Assembly (NCBI GenBank): GCA_003232445.1
Contig: QIJM01000411.1
Span: forward strand, 1-5,782
Reading direction: 5' to 3'
DNA: 5,782 nt
Origin: Paraglaciecola arctica
Lineage (GTDB): Bacteria > Pseudomonadota > Gammaproteobacteria > Enterobacterales > Alteromonadaceae
Part shown: positions 1 to 4,986 of the stretch, piece after piece
How positions within the stretch are numbered: position 1 is the first letter of the stretch
Layout: each line of letters begins with the position of its first letter
Program-made: the position numbers and the translations under genes
Notes under the pieces: generated by a model
The model's input: only the letters and a program-made list of their open reading frames with translations
The model's database searches: none
What the model was told of the DNA's origin: nothing

Positions 1-112
1 CCAGCACGCCAGTTGCTATCACATCGCCATTAGCTGAAATATCTTCCCAGTGCTGGATATCCTGATTATAGACATTACCACCAGTAAATTTTTTATCTTT
101 AACATTACGTAA
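1..112 (-). pseudogene. Internal fragment of an unrecognised minus-strand gene
   Basis: Reading leftwards from about position 112, one minus-strand frame stays open to the window edge and gives a protein-like stretch containing KFTGGNVYNQD and HWEDISANGDVIATG. All three plus-strand frames across the same bases are stopped. The minus frame has a TAA at 115-113 and no ATG, GTG or TTG between that stop and the protein-like stretch. It therefore looks like the inside of a gene that lost its 5' part rather than an intact start. The break lies just where the IS982-like material begins, so insertion or deletion there is the simplest cause. I do not recognise the family. The fragment could also be the decayed 3' part of a longer gene that continues to the left. 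Confidence 0.4.
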
Positions 113-158
113 TTACCTTAATTAACTTGGATCCTGTTTAAGAAAATGGAACTAAATG

Positions 159-213
159 CCTGTTCCAAGATCCGATCTTTCGACCAAAAGAGACCAATCT
201 AAAAAGGAACAGG
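159..213. repeat. Inverted repeat CCTGTTCC/GGAACAGG spanning the transposase RBS
   Basis: CCTGTTCC at 159-166 is perfectly complementary to GGAACAGG at 206-213, with a 39-base loop. The right arm contains the GGA of the putative Shine-Dalgarno sequence and ends one base before the transposase ATG at 215. In a transcript that starts upstream of 159 the arms could pair and hide the ribosome binding site. This is known from other insertion sequences (IS10, IS50), where it limits translation driven by outside promoters. The pairing is visible; the role is inferred and now moot in a dead element. Confidence 0.4.
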
Positions 214-214
214 T

Positions 215-409
215 ATGAATAAATTAGTTGAGCTGTTTTGCGATGTCGATGATTTTTGCAAAGTATTTATCCCTCAGTGGCAACAACAATTACTCGAAGA
301 CGGTACCCAAAAACGTCAACGCAGTGGCTGAATGACAACCAGTGAAGTCATGACAATTGTTGTGAGTTTCCACATGTCGTATTACAGATATTTCAAAAAC
401 TATTACCTT
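215..409 (+). pseudogene. IS982-family transposase remnant (N-terminal 65 codons, one nonsense codon)
   Basis: From ATG 215 the frame reads MNKLVELFCDVDDFCKVF, then IPQWQQQLL and KRQRSG, the typical opening of IS982-family transposases (DDE type). TGA at 329-331 interrupts it, and the same frame then resumes as MTTSEVMTIVVSFHMS and YFKNYYL, again as in the family. Family members usually have an arginine at the stop, so a single C-to-T change (CGA to TGA) explains it. After YYL the sequence no longer resembles a transposase and the frame stops at 446-448. Intact relatives have about 290-300 residues; the catalytic DDE core is entirely absent, so this copy cannot work. An AAGGAA-type ribosome binding site precedes the ATG. 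Family assignment is by motif recognition and is fairly secure; the exact end is not. Confidence 0.8.
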
Positions 410-410
410 A

Positions 411-653
411 TCTATACCCAAGTCGCTAAAACCTGCAGATTGAAGTGACTTGAGTATATACGTTGTCGCGAACCCAAGCGTCTTGGTGATTTCCATGTAC
501 AGTAACCGCAGTACTGGTCGGAAGTAATCCTGAAATAGGATGTTGTTTGTCCAAAATGACTGATTTCGTTTGGCCATAATATTGGTCAAGACGAGTCCGT
601 AATTCTATGTCTTGCAGATGTCCGAATTAATCAAAAGTACAAAAATCAATCAT
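411..653 (-). pseudogene. Decayed 5' end of a GH15/phosphorylase-kinase-like gene
   Basis: Reading leftwards from 626, the minus strand encodes LQDIELRTRLDQYYGQTKSV, then HPISGLLPTSTAV and DAWVRDNVY. This matches the N-terminus of GH15-like proteins related to phosphorylase kinase alpha/beta subunits, whose hallmark is NPVTGLLxAS followed by DAWVRDNVYS. An in-frame ATG at 653-651 is separated from this stretch by seven codons and a TAA at 629-627. After VY the match degrades: TAG at 428-426 sits where relatives have Trp (VWGL), and a few LGYR-like residues follow before the transposase junction. Relatives are many hundreds of residues long, so only about 70 codons remain, with two stops and no catalytic part. 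The intact family is a putative glucan-acting glycosidase. Family recognition is strong; alignment past VY is tentative. Confidence 0.75.
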
Positions 654-663
654 AAACAGACTG

Positions 664-693
664 ATTTTATGAGATATGCGCAGAGCATAAAAT
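664..693. repeat. Inverted repeat ATTTTATG-N14-CATAAAAT upstream of the GH15 remnant
   Basis: ATTTTATG at 664-671 and CATAAAAT at 686-693 are perfect inverted copies; a smaller TATGC/GCATA pair (675-679, 685-689) lies within. It sits 11-40 bases upstream of the possible GH15-like start at 653, where an operator or promoter would lie. A spacer of 14 bases suits a dimeric repressor, but no family can be named. It is not a terminator, because no T-run follows either arm in a useful position. Confidence 0.3.
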
Positions 694-791
694 AATTTTT
701 CATTCAGTGCTAAACGAATCTACCTTTCACAAAGTAGTTATCTGCTCTGTGAGTAAAGGCGTTGTTAGAAGTTTTGATCTTATTTTGAATA

Positions 792-822
792 AAACAAGAA
801 AACTGCACCAAAGCGGTGCAGT
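792..822 (-). terminator. Intrinsic terminator of the cpxP-like operon
   Basis: On the minus strand ACTGCACC (822-815) pairs perfectly with GGTGCAGT (809-802) around a five-base GCTTT loop, followed at once by TTTCTTGTTTT. The hairpin lies 37 bases past the TAA of the second CpxP-like ORF (861-859), in the right direction to end that transcript. On the plus strand the U-tract is missing, so it should act mainly in one direction. Confidence 0.8.
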
Positions 823-858
823 CATTAGGTTTGTGTGGTATAGATATTTTAGAGCCGT

Positions 859-1194
859 TTATCGTTGCTGGTGTTTTTTACCTTTCTTGCCTTTATTCCG
901 TTTATTGTTTTTTTTTGCCTCAGCTTGCAGTAGGTTCCAAATGGCATGTTTTTTCTTCGCTTTTAATACCGCTATTGCTAGAAAATCAACTTGGTACTCA
1001 TTACTGAGGATTTGCCAAGCCTCAGTGTTAAAGCCAGTACTGTGGATCAATGCCCGCTTTGCTTGTTTGTAGGTTTTTAACTTCGCCTTCGTTTCTTCGC
1101 TATTTGCTTTAGCTGCAGTTTTGATAACGTTGATGGCAGTAAGTTGCGCTTCTGTTAAATCTAAACGTTCAAGCTTGTTGCTTTTTTCTTCCAT
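859..1194 (-). CDS. Second CpxP/Spy-like domain ORF without signal peptide
   Basis: This ORF encodes about 111 residues from ATG 1194 (or 112 from TTG 1197). It is a duplicate of the helical domain of the CpxP-like protein just upstream. Both have an LTxxQ motif (LTEAQ here, LTDTQ there), then an ST pair 39 residues later and WNLL exactly 73 residues after the L of LTxxQ, with no gaps. The C-terminus is strongly basic (KNNKRNKGKKGKK). It has no signal peptide and no hydrophobic stretch, so translated alone it would stay in the cytoplasm, odd for this periplasmic family. Its start overlaps the end of the upstream gene by 26 bases in the +1 frame, with an AAAAGG sequence five bases before the ATG that could serve reinitiation. 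Deleting one A from the A6 run at 1187-1182 would fuse both ORFs into one secreted protein of 260 residues. It is either a translationally coupled cistron or the broken second half of a two-domain protein. Confidence 0.65.
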   Translation of the reverse strand: MEEKSNKLERLDLTEAQLTAINVIKTAAKANSEETKAKLKTYKQAKRALIHSTGFNTEAWQILSNEYQVDFLAIAVLKAKKKHAIWNLLQAEAKKNNKRNKGKKGKKHQQR

Positions 1195-1642
1195 CAATGC
1201 CTTTTGCTTTTCGCTCGGCTTTACGTGTTTCTAACTGTGCAACAAATTCGGTTTGTTGAGTGTCAGTTAACAAATTCCATACTTGGTTTTTGTTGGTGGC
1301 GCGTTGTAGCGCTTTTTCTTGGATTAGAGCTTGGCGCTGGGTAATGACACTTTCTATAGCTGCTTGATCCCATTCAGTCGATTGCACAAGACCGCGCAGC
1401 TCTTTTTTTAGCGACTTAGCATCGGTGCTAAACAGCCCTCTGTCTTCGCGGGTTTGTTTTAAAATCTGTCTGATATCTTGCTTCTGTGTATCAGTCAGCG
1501 ATAACTCAGACAATATTTGGCGCATACCATCATGTTTTTGGTGATGGCCTTTATGCGCCGTAGCAGGTGCGGCAATGGCAAGGGTTAGACAAAGCGCGAT
1601 GGGGGTAAGTGTTGTTTTAACTAATATTTTAAATTTTGACAT
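1169..1642 (-). CDS. cpxP: CpxP/Spy-family periplasmic protein (LTxxQ)
   Basis: This 157-residue protein belongs to the CpxP/Spy family: small, helical periplasmic proteins that bind misfolded proteins; CpxP also inhibits the sensor kinase CpxA. Residues 1-29 form a signal peptide (basic MSKFKILVK, hydrophobic core, APATA cleavage site), leaving a His-rich mature N-terminus (HKGHHQKH). LTxxQ motifs lie at 49-53 and 125-129, as in E. coli CpxP, with a charged helical region between. I chose the ATG at 1642 over the longer frame (to 1702) because an excellent Shine-Dalgarno AGAGGA (1655-1650) lies seven bases upstream and the signal peptide begins there. It is divergent from cpxRA across a 149-base spacer with CpxR-like boxes, the same layout as in E. 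coli, which supports the name. The basic, lysine-rich C-terminus runs into the overlapping second domain ORF. The cpxP symbol is inferred from family plus context. Confidence 0.85.
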   Translation of the reverse strand: MSKFKILVKTTLTPIALCLTLAIAAPATAHKGHHQKHDGMRQILSELSLTDTQKQDIRQILKQTREDRGLFSTDAKSLKKELRGLVQSTEWDQAAIESVITQRQALIQEKALQRATNKNQVWNLLTDTQQTEFVAQLETRKAERKAKGIDGRKKQQA

Positions 1643-1671
1643 TTTTTTGTCCTCTTGATGAATTGCCAACA

Positions 1672-1700
1672 AGTCTAGCGAATGCAATGCAAAGAAACGC
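1672..1700 (-). promoter_or_regulatory. Possible promoter of the cpxP-like gene
   Basis: On the minus strand TAGACT (1677-1672) is a fair -10 element (four of six bases), 29 bases before the ATG. The sequence 17 bases further upstream (GCGTTT) is a poor -35. The phased half-site array starts at this point, so the promoter would depend on an activator bound next to RNA polymerase, as expected for a CpxR-driven gene. No transcription start can be proven from sequence. Confidence 0.3.
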
Positions 1701-1725
1701 AAAGGAAGTGTAAAGCTTGTGTAAA
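1689..1725. promoter_or_regulatory. Candidate CpxR-binding array of four G(C/T)AAA half-sites
   Basis: GCAAA occurs at 1689 and 1699, GTAAA at 1710 and 1721, so the starts are 10, 11 and 11 bases apart, putting all four on one face of the helix. The last two sit inside exact copies of GTGTAAA (1708-1714, 1719-1725). E. coli CpxR binds direct repeats of GTAAA separated by about five bases, so GTAAA-N6-GTAAA is a near match. The array lies midway between the cpxP-like ATG (1642) and the cpxR ATG (1792), suited to control both directions and give positive autoregulation. The pattern is seen; CpxR binding is inferred. Confidence 0.6.
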
Positions 1726-1731
1726 TGCGCC

Positions 1732-1760
1732 ATGTTGGACAATATACACTGAGTTATAGT
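1732..1760 (+). promoter_or_regulatory. Possible cpxRA promoter
   Basis: TATAGT (1755-1760) matches the -10 consensus at five of six bases, 32 bases before the cpxR ATG. The hexamer at a 17-base spacing (ATGTTG, 1732-1737) is weak; TTGGAC at 1735-1740 looks better but leaves only 14 bases. The half-site array lies directly upstream, consistent with an activated promoter. A small inverted repeat ACACT-N7-AGTGT (1746-1750, 1758-1762) overlaps the -10 region. Confidence 0.35.
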
Positions 1761-1791
1761 GTGGCGACGCTTAATAATACCTAGGAAACAT

Positions 1792-2487
1792 ATGTCGGCT
1801 AAAAAATTATTATTGATCGATGATGACTTAGAGTTTACCAAATTACTTAAAGAATACCTTTGCCCGCAGGGCTACGAATTAGATGTTGCCCATGACGGAG
1901 AGGCTGGCCTGAGTCTAGCGACGTCAAACAAACACTACGACCTTATTTTACTGGACGTGATGTTACCTAAACTTGATGGATTTGAAGTATTAAGAAAATT
2001 GCGTACTAGTCATCTCACCCCCGTTTTAATGCTGACCGCTAAGGGCGACGACTATGACAAAATTTTCGGTCTGGAAATGGGCGCAGATGATTATTTGGCG
2101 AAGCCTTTTAATCATAGAGAATTGTCGGCAAGAATAAAGGCCTTAGTGCGGAGAATGGCTTTGTTGCCTAGTGGTAGTGTGCAGCAGAATTTGAAGTTAG
2201 GTAATGTGGAACTCTCACCCTCAGCACAACAAGTGTTATGTGCTGACAATCTCGTTGAACTGACTGGCACCGAATATTCTATTTTGCACCTTTTGATGAT
2301 TAACCAAGGGAGTTTAGTCAGTAAGCAGGATATCAGTGAAAAAGTATTAGACAGGAAGTTGGCTGCTTTTGACCGCAGCATAGATATGCATGTAAGCAAT
2401 CTTCGCAAAAAATTGGCGGTGTTTAGCCCAGAAGAAAAAATCAAAACTCATCGTGGTGCCGGTTATCTTTATTTGGTGCCTGCATGA
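1792..2487 (+). CDS. cpxR: CpxR-type response regulator (OmpR/PhoB family)
   Basis: This 231-residue DNA-binding response regulator would be phosphorylated by the adjacent CpxA-like kinase and activate envelope stress genes. The receiver domain (about 4-120) has the acidic cluster D10-D12, the phosphoacceptor D55 in LILLDVMLP, T82 and K104 in the KPF motif. A winged-helix domain (about 135-230) follows, with ELTGTEYSILHLL, FDRSIDMHVSNLRKKL and RGAGYLY. LTGTE, VLDRKLAAFDRSIDMH and ADDYLAKPFNHRELSARI match E. coli CpxR closely, setting it apart from OmpR or PhoP types. I chose ATG 1792 because AGGA lies five bases upstream and the receiver fold starts at once; the longer in-frame start at 1759 would add 11 residues and fall inside the likely promoter. 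The stop overlaps the kinase start as ATGA, so the two are translationally coupled. Confidence 0.93.
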   Translation: MSAKKLLLIDDDLEFTKLLKEYLCPQGYELDVAHDGEAGLSLATSNKHYDLILLDVMLPKLDGFEVLRKLRTSHLTPVLMLTAKGDDYDKIFGLEMGADDYLAKPFNHRELSARIKALVRRMALLPSGSVQQNLKLGNVELSPSAQQVLCADNLVELTGTEYSILHLLMINQGSLVSKQDISEKVLDRKLAAFDRSIDMHVSNLRKKLAVFSPEEKIKTHRGAGYLYLVPA

Positions 2488-3884
2488 AGGGATTAAGTCG
2501 GTTTAATCCAGCTAAAAGTTTATTTTTTAGAGTGTTTGTATGGTTTTGGTTGGCCACCTTGTTGATCTTTTTTAGTTCAGTCTGGTTAGCGAAACAACTC
2601 GGCTCTGAAGCCAAATATCAGCCTTTGAATACACAGCAGCAAAAAAATTTGGTGATCTTGACACGTAAATTGCAAAATAAAATTGATAAACGTAATGGCA
2701 AGATTGCGCTTAAAAAGGTGCTTAATCAAGTGAGTAAGCGTAATCGTTTTGGTTTGATTTTGATTGATCCATCGACTCGAGAAATTGTACATAGTACCAC
2801 CAGACACATACTAATCAAAAACGAAGTGTTTGGTGATTTTAATCAGCAAAGTTTGCCGTTGATGTTAGAGGTCGAAGGTATCAATTTTGTTGGGCCAGGT
2901 ATGATAAAAGTTAATCAAACTGAATATATGTTGTTTTTGGTTAAGCCAAGGCAAGGAGGAAATTTGCGCGTTATGCGGTATGAATATCCGGGTATATTTA
3001 TTATTTTCATGACGTCACTTAGTGTGGGGTTATGTTACCTATTTGTGCGTGGCTTGCTTAATCCCATTGCGCAACTCAGGCATGCCTCTAAACGTATGGC
3101 AACAGGCGAGATGGGCGTGCGTGTAGGCAATGCGAGTAGGCGTTTAGATGAAATTGGTCAACTTGGGCGTGACTTCAATTATATGTCTGAACAAGTCGAA
3201 AGTTTGCTAACTAGTCAGAAAAGATTACTGGCTGATATCTCACATGAGTTACGTTCACCCCTCACACGTTTGCAATTATCTATTGGTATTGCGTTGCAAC
3301 AGAATGAGTCTGATATCTCAGCCAATATGTTGGCAGCTTTGGAGAGGATTGAAAAAGAGGCGCTACAAATTGAAGATATGATAGCTCAAGTATTGTTGTT
3401 ATCTAGATTGGATAATCAACAGCCTATTCAAGATTTACAGTCTGTTAGTCTTGAACAAGTTATGACGCCTATTATTGCTGATGCTCAATTTGAGGCTGAG
3501 CAAAAAAATAAGGCGTTACTTTATCAGGCAGATGAAAACATCAGTTTGCTTGCAGATCCCGAGTTATTGAGTCGTGCCATAGAAAATATCCTACGCAATG
3601 CGATTCATTACTCTAATCATCTCATTCAAGTTTCTGTGTCCGTACAAGACAAACATATAGTGTGGATGATAGAAGATGATGGTAATGGCATTGAAGAAAG
3701 CCAACTGGATAGAATATTTGAGGCGTTTTACCGTGAATCCACCGCCCGAGACAGGAATAGTGGTGGAGTAGGACTAGGCTTAGCCATTGCCCAACATGCC
3801 ATAGGTAAACACCAAGGTTTTATTCAGGCAAGTAATAAACCCCAAGGCGGATTGTTTGTCAAAATAGGCATACCTTATTATTAA
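2484..3884 (+). CDS. cpxA: CpxA-type membrane sensor histidine kinase
   Basis: This 466-residue inner-membrane histidine kinase is the partner of the preceding regulator and close in length to E. coli CpxA (457). Order: short cytoplasmic N-terminus, TM1 about 14-35 (FFRVFVWFWLATLLIFF), periplasmic sensor about 36-168, TM2 about 169-188, HAMP about 189-240, then HisKA with the phosphorylated H254 in LLADISHELRSPLTRLQL. The ATPase domain shows an N box around N368 and N372 (ENILRNAIHYS), G1 EDDGNG (398-402), an F box (FEAFYR) and G2 GGVGLGLA (427-434). All catalytic motifs are intact, so it should both phosphorylate and dephosphorylate CpxR. The ARDRNSGG segment and FEAEQ also resemble CpxA. 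The sensor domain is rich in Lys and Gln and is the least conserved part. The ATG overlaps the cpxR stop by four bases. The divergent CpxP-like protein is its likely periplasmic inhibitor. Confidence 0.93.
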   Translation: MKGLSRFNPAKSLFFRVFVWFWLATLLIFFSSVWLAKQLGSEAKYQPLNTQQQKNLVILTRKLQNKIDKRNGKIALKKVLNQVSKRNRFGLILIDPSTREIVHSTTRHILIKNEVFGDFNQQSLPLMLEVEGINFVGPGMIKVNQTEYMLFLVKPRQGGNLRVMRYEYPGIFIIFMTSLSVGLCYLFVRGLLNPIAQLRHASKRMATGEMGVRVGNASRRLDEIGQLGRDFNYMSEQVESLLTSQKRLLADISHELRSPLTRLQLSIGIALQQNESDISANMLAALERIEKEALQIEDMIAQVLLLSRLDNQQPIQDLQSVSLEQVMTPIIADAQFEAEQKNKALLYQADENISLLADPELLSRAIENILRNAIHYSNHLIQVSVSVQDKHIVWMIEDDGNGIEESQLDRIFEAFYRESTARDRNSGGVGLGLAIAQHAIGKHQGFIQASNKPQGGLFVKIGIPYY

Positions 3885-3921
3885 TAGCTTGAAAGGTAAT
3901 TAAGTGTCTGTAATTAAAGGT

Positions 3922-3952
3922 AAAATCATGTTGGCAATAGTTGTGATTTTTT
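3922..3952 (+). terminator. Weak candidate terminator after cpxA
   Basis: AAAATCA (3922-3928) pairs with TGATTTT (3944-3950) around a 15-base loop, with two further possible T-G wobbles inside and Ts to 3952. The stem is almost all A-T and the loop is large, so termination would be inefficient at best. It is the only hairpin with a T-run I found between cpxA and the next gene. The rest of the 236-base spacer holds the A-tract repeat and a likely promoter. Confidence 0.3.
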
Positions 3953-4000
3953 ATTGAATTATGCACGATAGACTGCTAAATATTACAAATGCTTTTTCTT

Positions 4001-4030
4001 ATCAAAAAACATCAAAAAACATCAAAAAAA
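4001..4030 (+). repeat. Three 10-base tandem repeats with phased A-tracts
   Basis: ATCAAAAAAC occurs exactly at 4001-4010 and 4011-4020, and a third copy (4021-4030) differs only in its last base. The A-tracts begin at 4004, 4014 and 4024, in step with the helix, a classic arrangement for intrinsically curved DNA. It lies about 90-120 bases upstream of the carbonic anhydrase ATG, just above the likely promoter, where bent or A-rich DNA can act as an UP-like element or attract H-NS-type proteins. The repeat is certain; the role is inferred. Confidence 0.7.
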
Positions 4031-4066
4031 GAAATCATCTCACACAACCTGAGTAGCATTTCGGCA

Positions 4067-4072
4067 TATGAT
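4067..4072 (+). promoter_or_regulatory. Possible -10 element of the carbonic anhydrase gene
   Basis: TATGAT (4067-4072) matches the -10 consensus at five of six bases, and the overlapping TATAGA (4072-4077) is an alternative. No good -35 stands 16-18 bases upstream (ACAACC at 4044-4049), so the promoter would be weak or activator-dependent. It would give a leader of about 40 bases carrying the ribosome binding site TAGGAG (4109-4114). Confidence 0.3.
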
Positions 4073-4120
4073 ATAGACTAAAGTTGTGAACGCTTTTTTA
4101 ATAATAATTAGGAGTTACCT

Positions 4121-4924
4121 ATGCAAACTAAAATATTTAAAGTGAAAAGGCTCATTCTTGGTATGTCAGCTCTATCCGTTTTGGTATTTAATGCACAAGC
4201 CGCTGTATGTGAAGGTTTTGGTCCTCAAACTCCCCGAGATATTGATCAGCTACATGGTGAAAATACGCGTATTACCTCTCTAGCACCAAGCAGCTCGGAA
4301 ATGAACTTATGTAATATTCATTTCCACAAAAATGCTGAACATAAAGCCAAAGACTTCTCACTTTACGCAGGTGAAGGTGACAAAGGTTATGGCGGCGGTT
4401 ATATGTGCGGTATCAGTAAAGAGTTAACTGCAGCAGAATTAGCCCCAACCAAAGCCAAGGTTTGTAAAGGTTTAAAACCAGGTGATACTGTTGAAGTACA
4501 TTGGGTGCACAGTTCTGCTGATGTCACACCGGGTAAAACTTTAGGTGCTTGTTTAAGTGATAAGCAAATTAATCCAGACTTACGTGTTGAAACTCAAGTG
4601 TTTACTCTAGTTAATGACAAAAATGCCATGAACTTTGACGACTTAGATTACGATGGCACAGTGCGCAATGGTTATCATCAAGCGCAGTTTATTCCTGATA
4701 ACACAGGTGCGCCGGTAGAGTTTCTTGGTTCAACGACTGGTCCTAGCTACACTGAAGAAAAATGTTCACCAATAGATGTAACTTGGAGCGTTCGCCCTCA
4801 GTGTGCAAAAGTGGATATCAACAGTTTAGCCACTTGGTGTGAAAGCAATGAGTTCGGTGAAGATCATGCCCATGGCGTACGTAAACTTGTTACTAATCCA
4901 GTGCTATTGTCGAATATAGATTAG
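4121..4924 (+). CDS. Secreted delta-class carbonic anhydrase
   Basis: This 267-residue protein is predicted to be a zinc enzyme interconverting CO2 and bicarbonate outside the cytoplasm. Residues 1-27 form a signal peptide (basic start, LILGMSALSVLVF core, NAQA cleavage site). The family signature MNLCNIHFHKNAEHKAKDFS (61-80) is followed by SLYAGEG and VEVHWVHSS (124-132). H67, H69 and H127 are the likely zinc ligands, by analogy with the HxH plus distant His pattern of alpha-class enzymes; that assignment is inferred. Eight Cys in the mature protein (30, 64, 96, 115, 144, 215, 228, 240) suggest disulfides and fit a periplasmic or extracellular site. Delta enzymes were first described in diatoms such as Thalassiosira weissflogii, and bacterial relatives are known. 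AGGAG lies six bases before the ATG. It is probably monocistronic: its own upstream region and a strong terminator flank it. Confidence 0.88.
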   Translation: MQTKIFKVKRLILGMSALSVLVFNAQAAVCEGFGPQTPRDIDQLHGENTRITSLAPSSSEMNLCNIHFHKNAEHKAKDFSLYAGEGDKGYGGGYMCGISKELTAAELAPTKAKVCKGLKPGDTVEVHWVHSSADVTPGKTLGACLSDKQINPDLRVETQVFTLVNDKNAMNFDDLDYDGTVRNGYHQAQFIPDNTGAPVEFLGSTTGPSYTEEKCSPIDVTWSVRPQCAKVDINSLATWCESNEFGEDHAHGVRKLVTNPVLLSNID

Positions 4925-4986
4925 TCAAACATTGACTACTAATAGACTGGGTAGCCGCTAGAAAATTAGCCACTATTGAGTGTTTT

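Larger units (their letters stand above)
116..410 (+). mobile_element. 5' fragment of an IS982-family insertion sequence (approximate limits)
   Basis: This segment contains the start of an IS982-family transposase frame and its untranslated leader. Both edges are inferred: on the left, a minus-strand coding frame stops being open at about 115; on the right, similarity to the transposase ends after residue 65 (about 409) and similarity to a GH15-like gene begins on the other strand. A full IS982 element is about 1 kb, so at least two thirds are missing, including the 3' end. I could not recognise the terminal inverted repeat or a target-site duplication by eye, so the limits should be read as roughly plus or minus 15 bases. 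Confidence 0.6.

Noticed and set aside
104..113. Perfect palindrome ATTACGTAAT
   Set aside because: It is ten bases of AT-rich sequence beside an insertion boundary, with no promoter or gene start that it could serve.
290..589. Open frame on the minus strand (99 codons)
   Set aside because: It crosses the transposase/GH15 junction and is out of frame with the recognisable GH15-like residues, so it is an accidental frame.
707..1072. Open frame on the plus strand (121 codons) opposite the second CpxP-like ORF
   Set aside because: It lies antisense to a conserved LTxxQ domain and across a terminator hairpin, and its product (FFFFA-type runs, many Cys and Trp) looks like the reverse reading of Lys-rich coding sequence.
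1181..1187. Programmed -1 frameshift site A AAA AAG (as in E. coli dnaX) at the end of the cpxP-like gene
   Set aside because: The heptamer is in the correct phase, but a -1 shift adds only six residues before TAG. Entry into the second domain needs +1 (or loss of one A).
1735..1760. TTGGAC plus TATAGT as a standard sigma-70 promoter for cpxR
   Set aside because: The spacer is only 14 bases, outside the working range; kept only as a weak promoter with another -35.
2112..2444. Open minus-strand frame of 110 codons within cpxR
   Set aside because: It is antisense to the conserved DNA-binding domain of cpxR and resembles no known family.
3890..3923. Direct repeat AAGGTAA in the spacer after cpxA
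   Set aside because: Two seven-base copies in AT-rich sequence are expected by chance, with no symmetry or gene signal around them.
4001..4030. Short repeats considered as a CRISPR array
   Set aside because: The unit is 10 bases with no spacers between copies; it is a simple tandem repeat.
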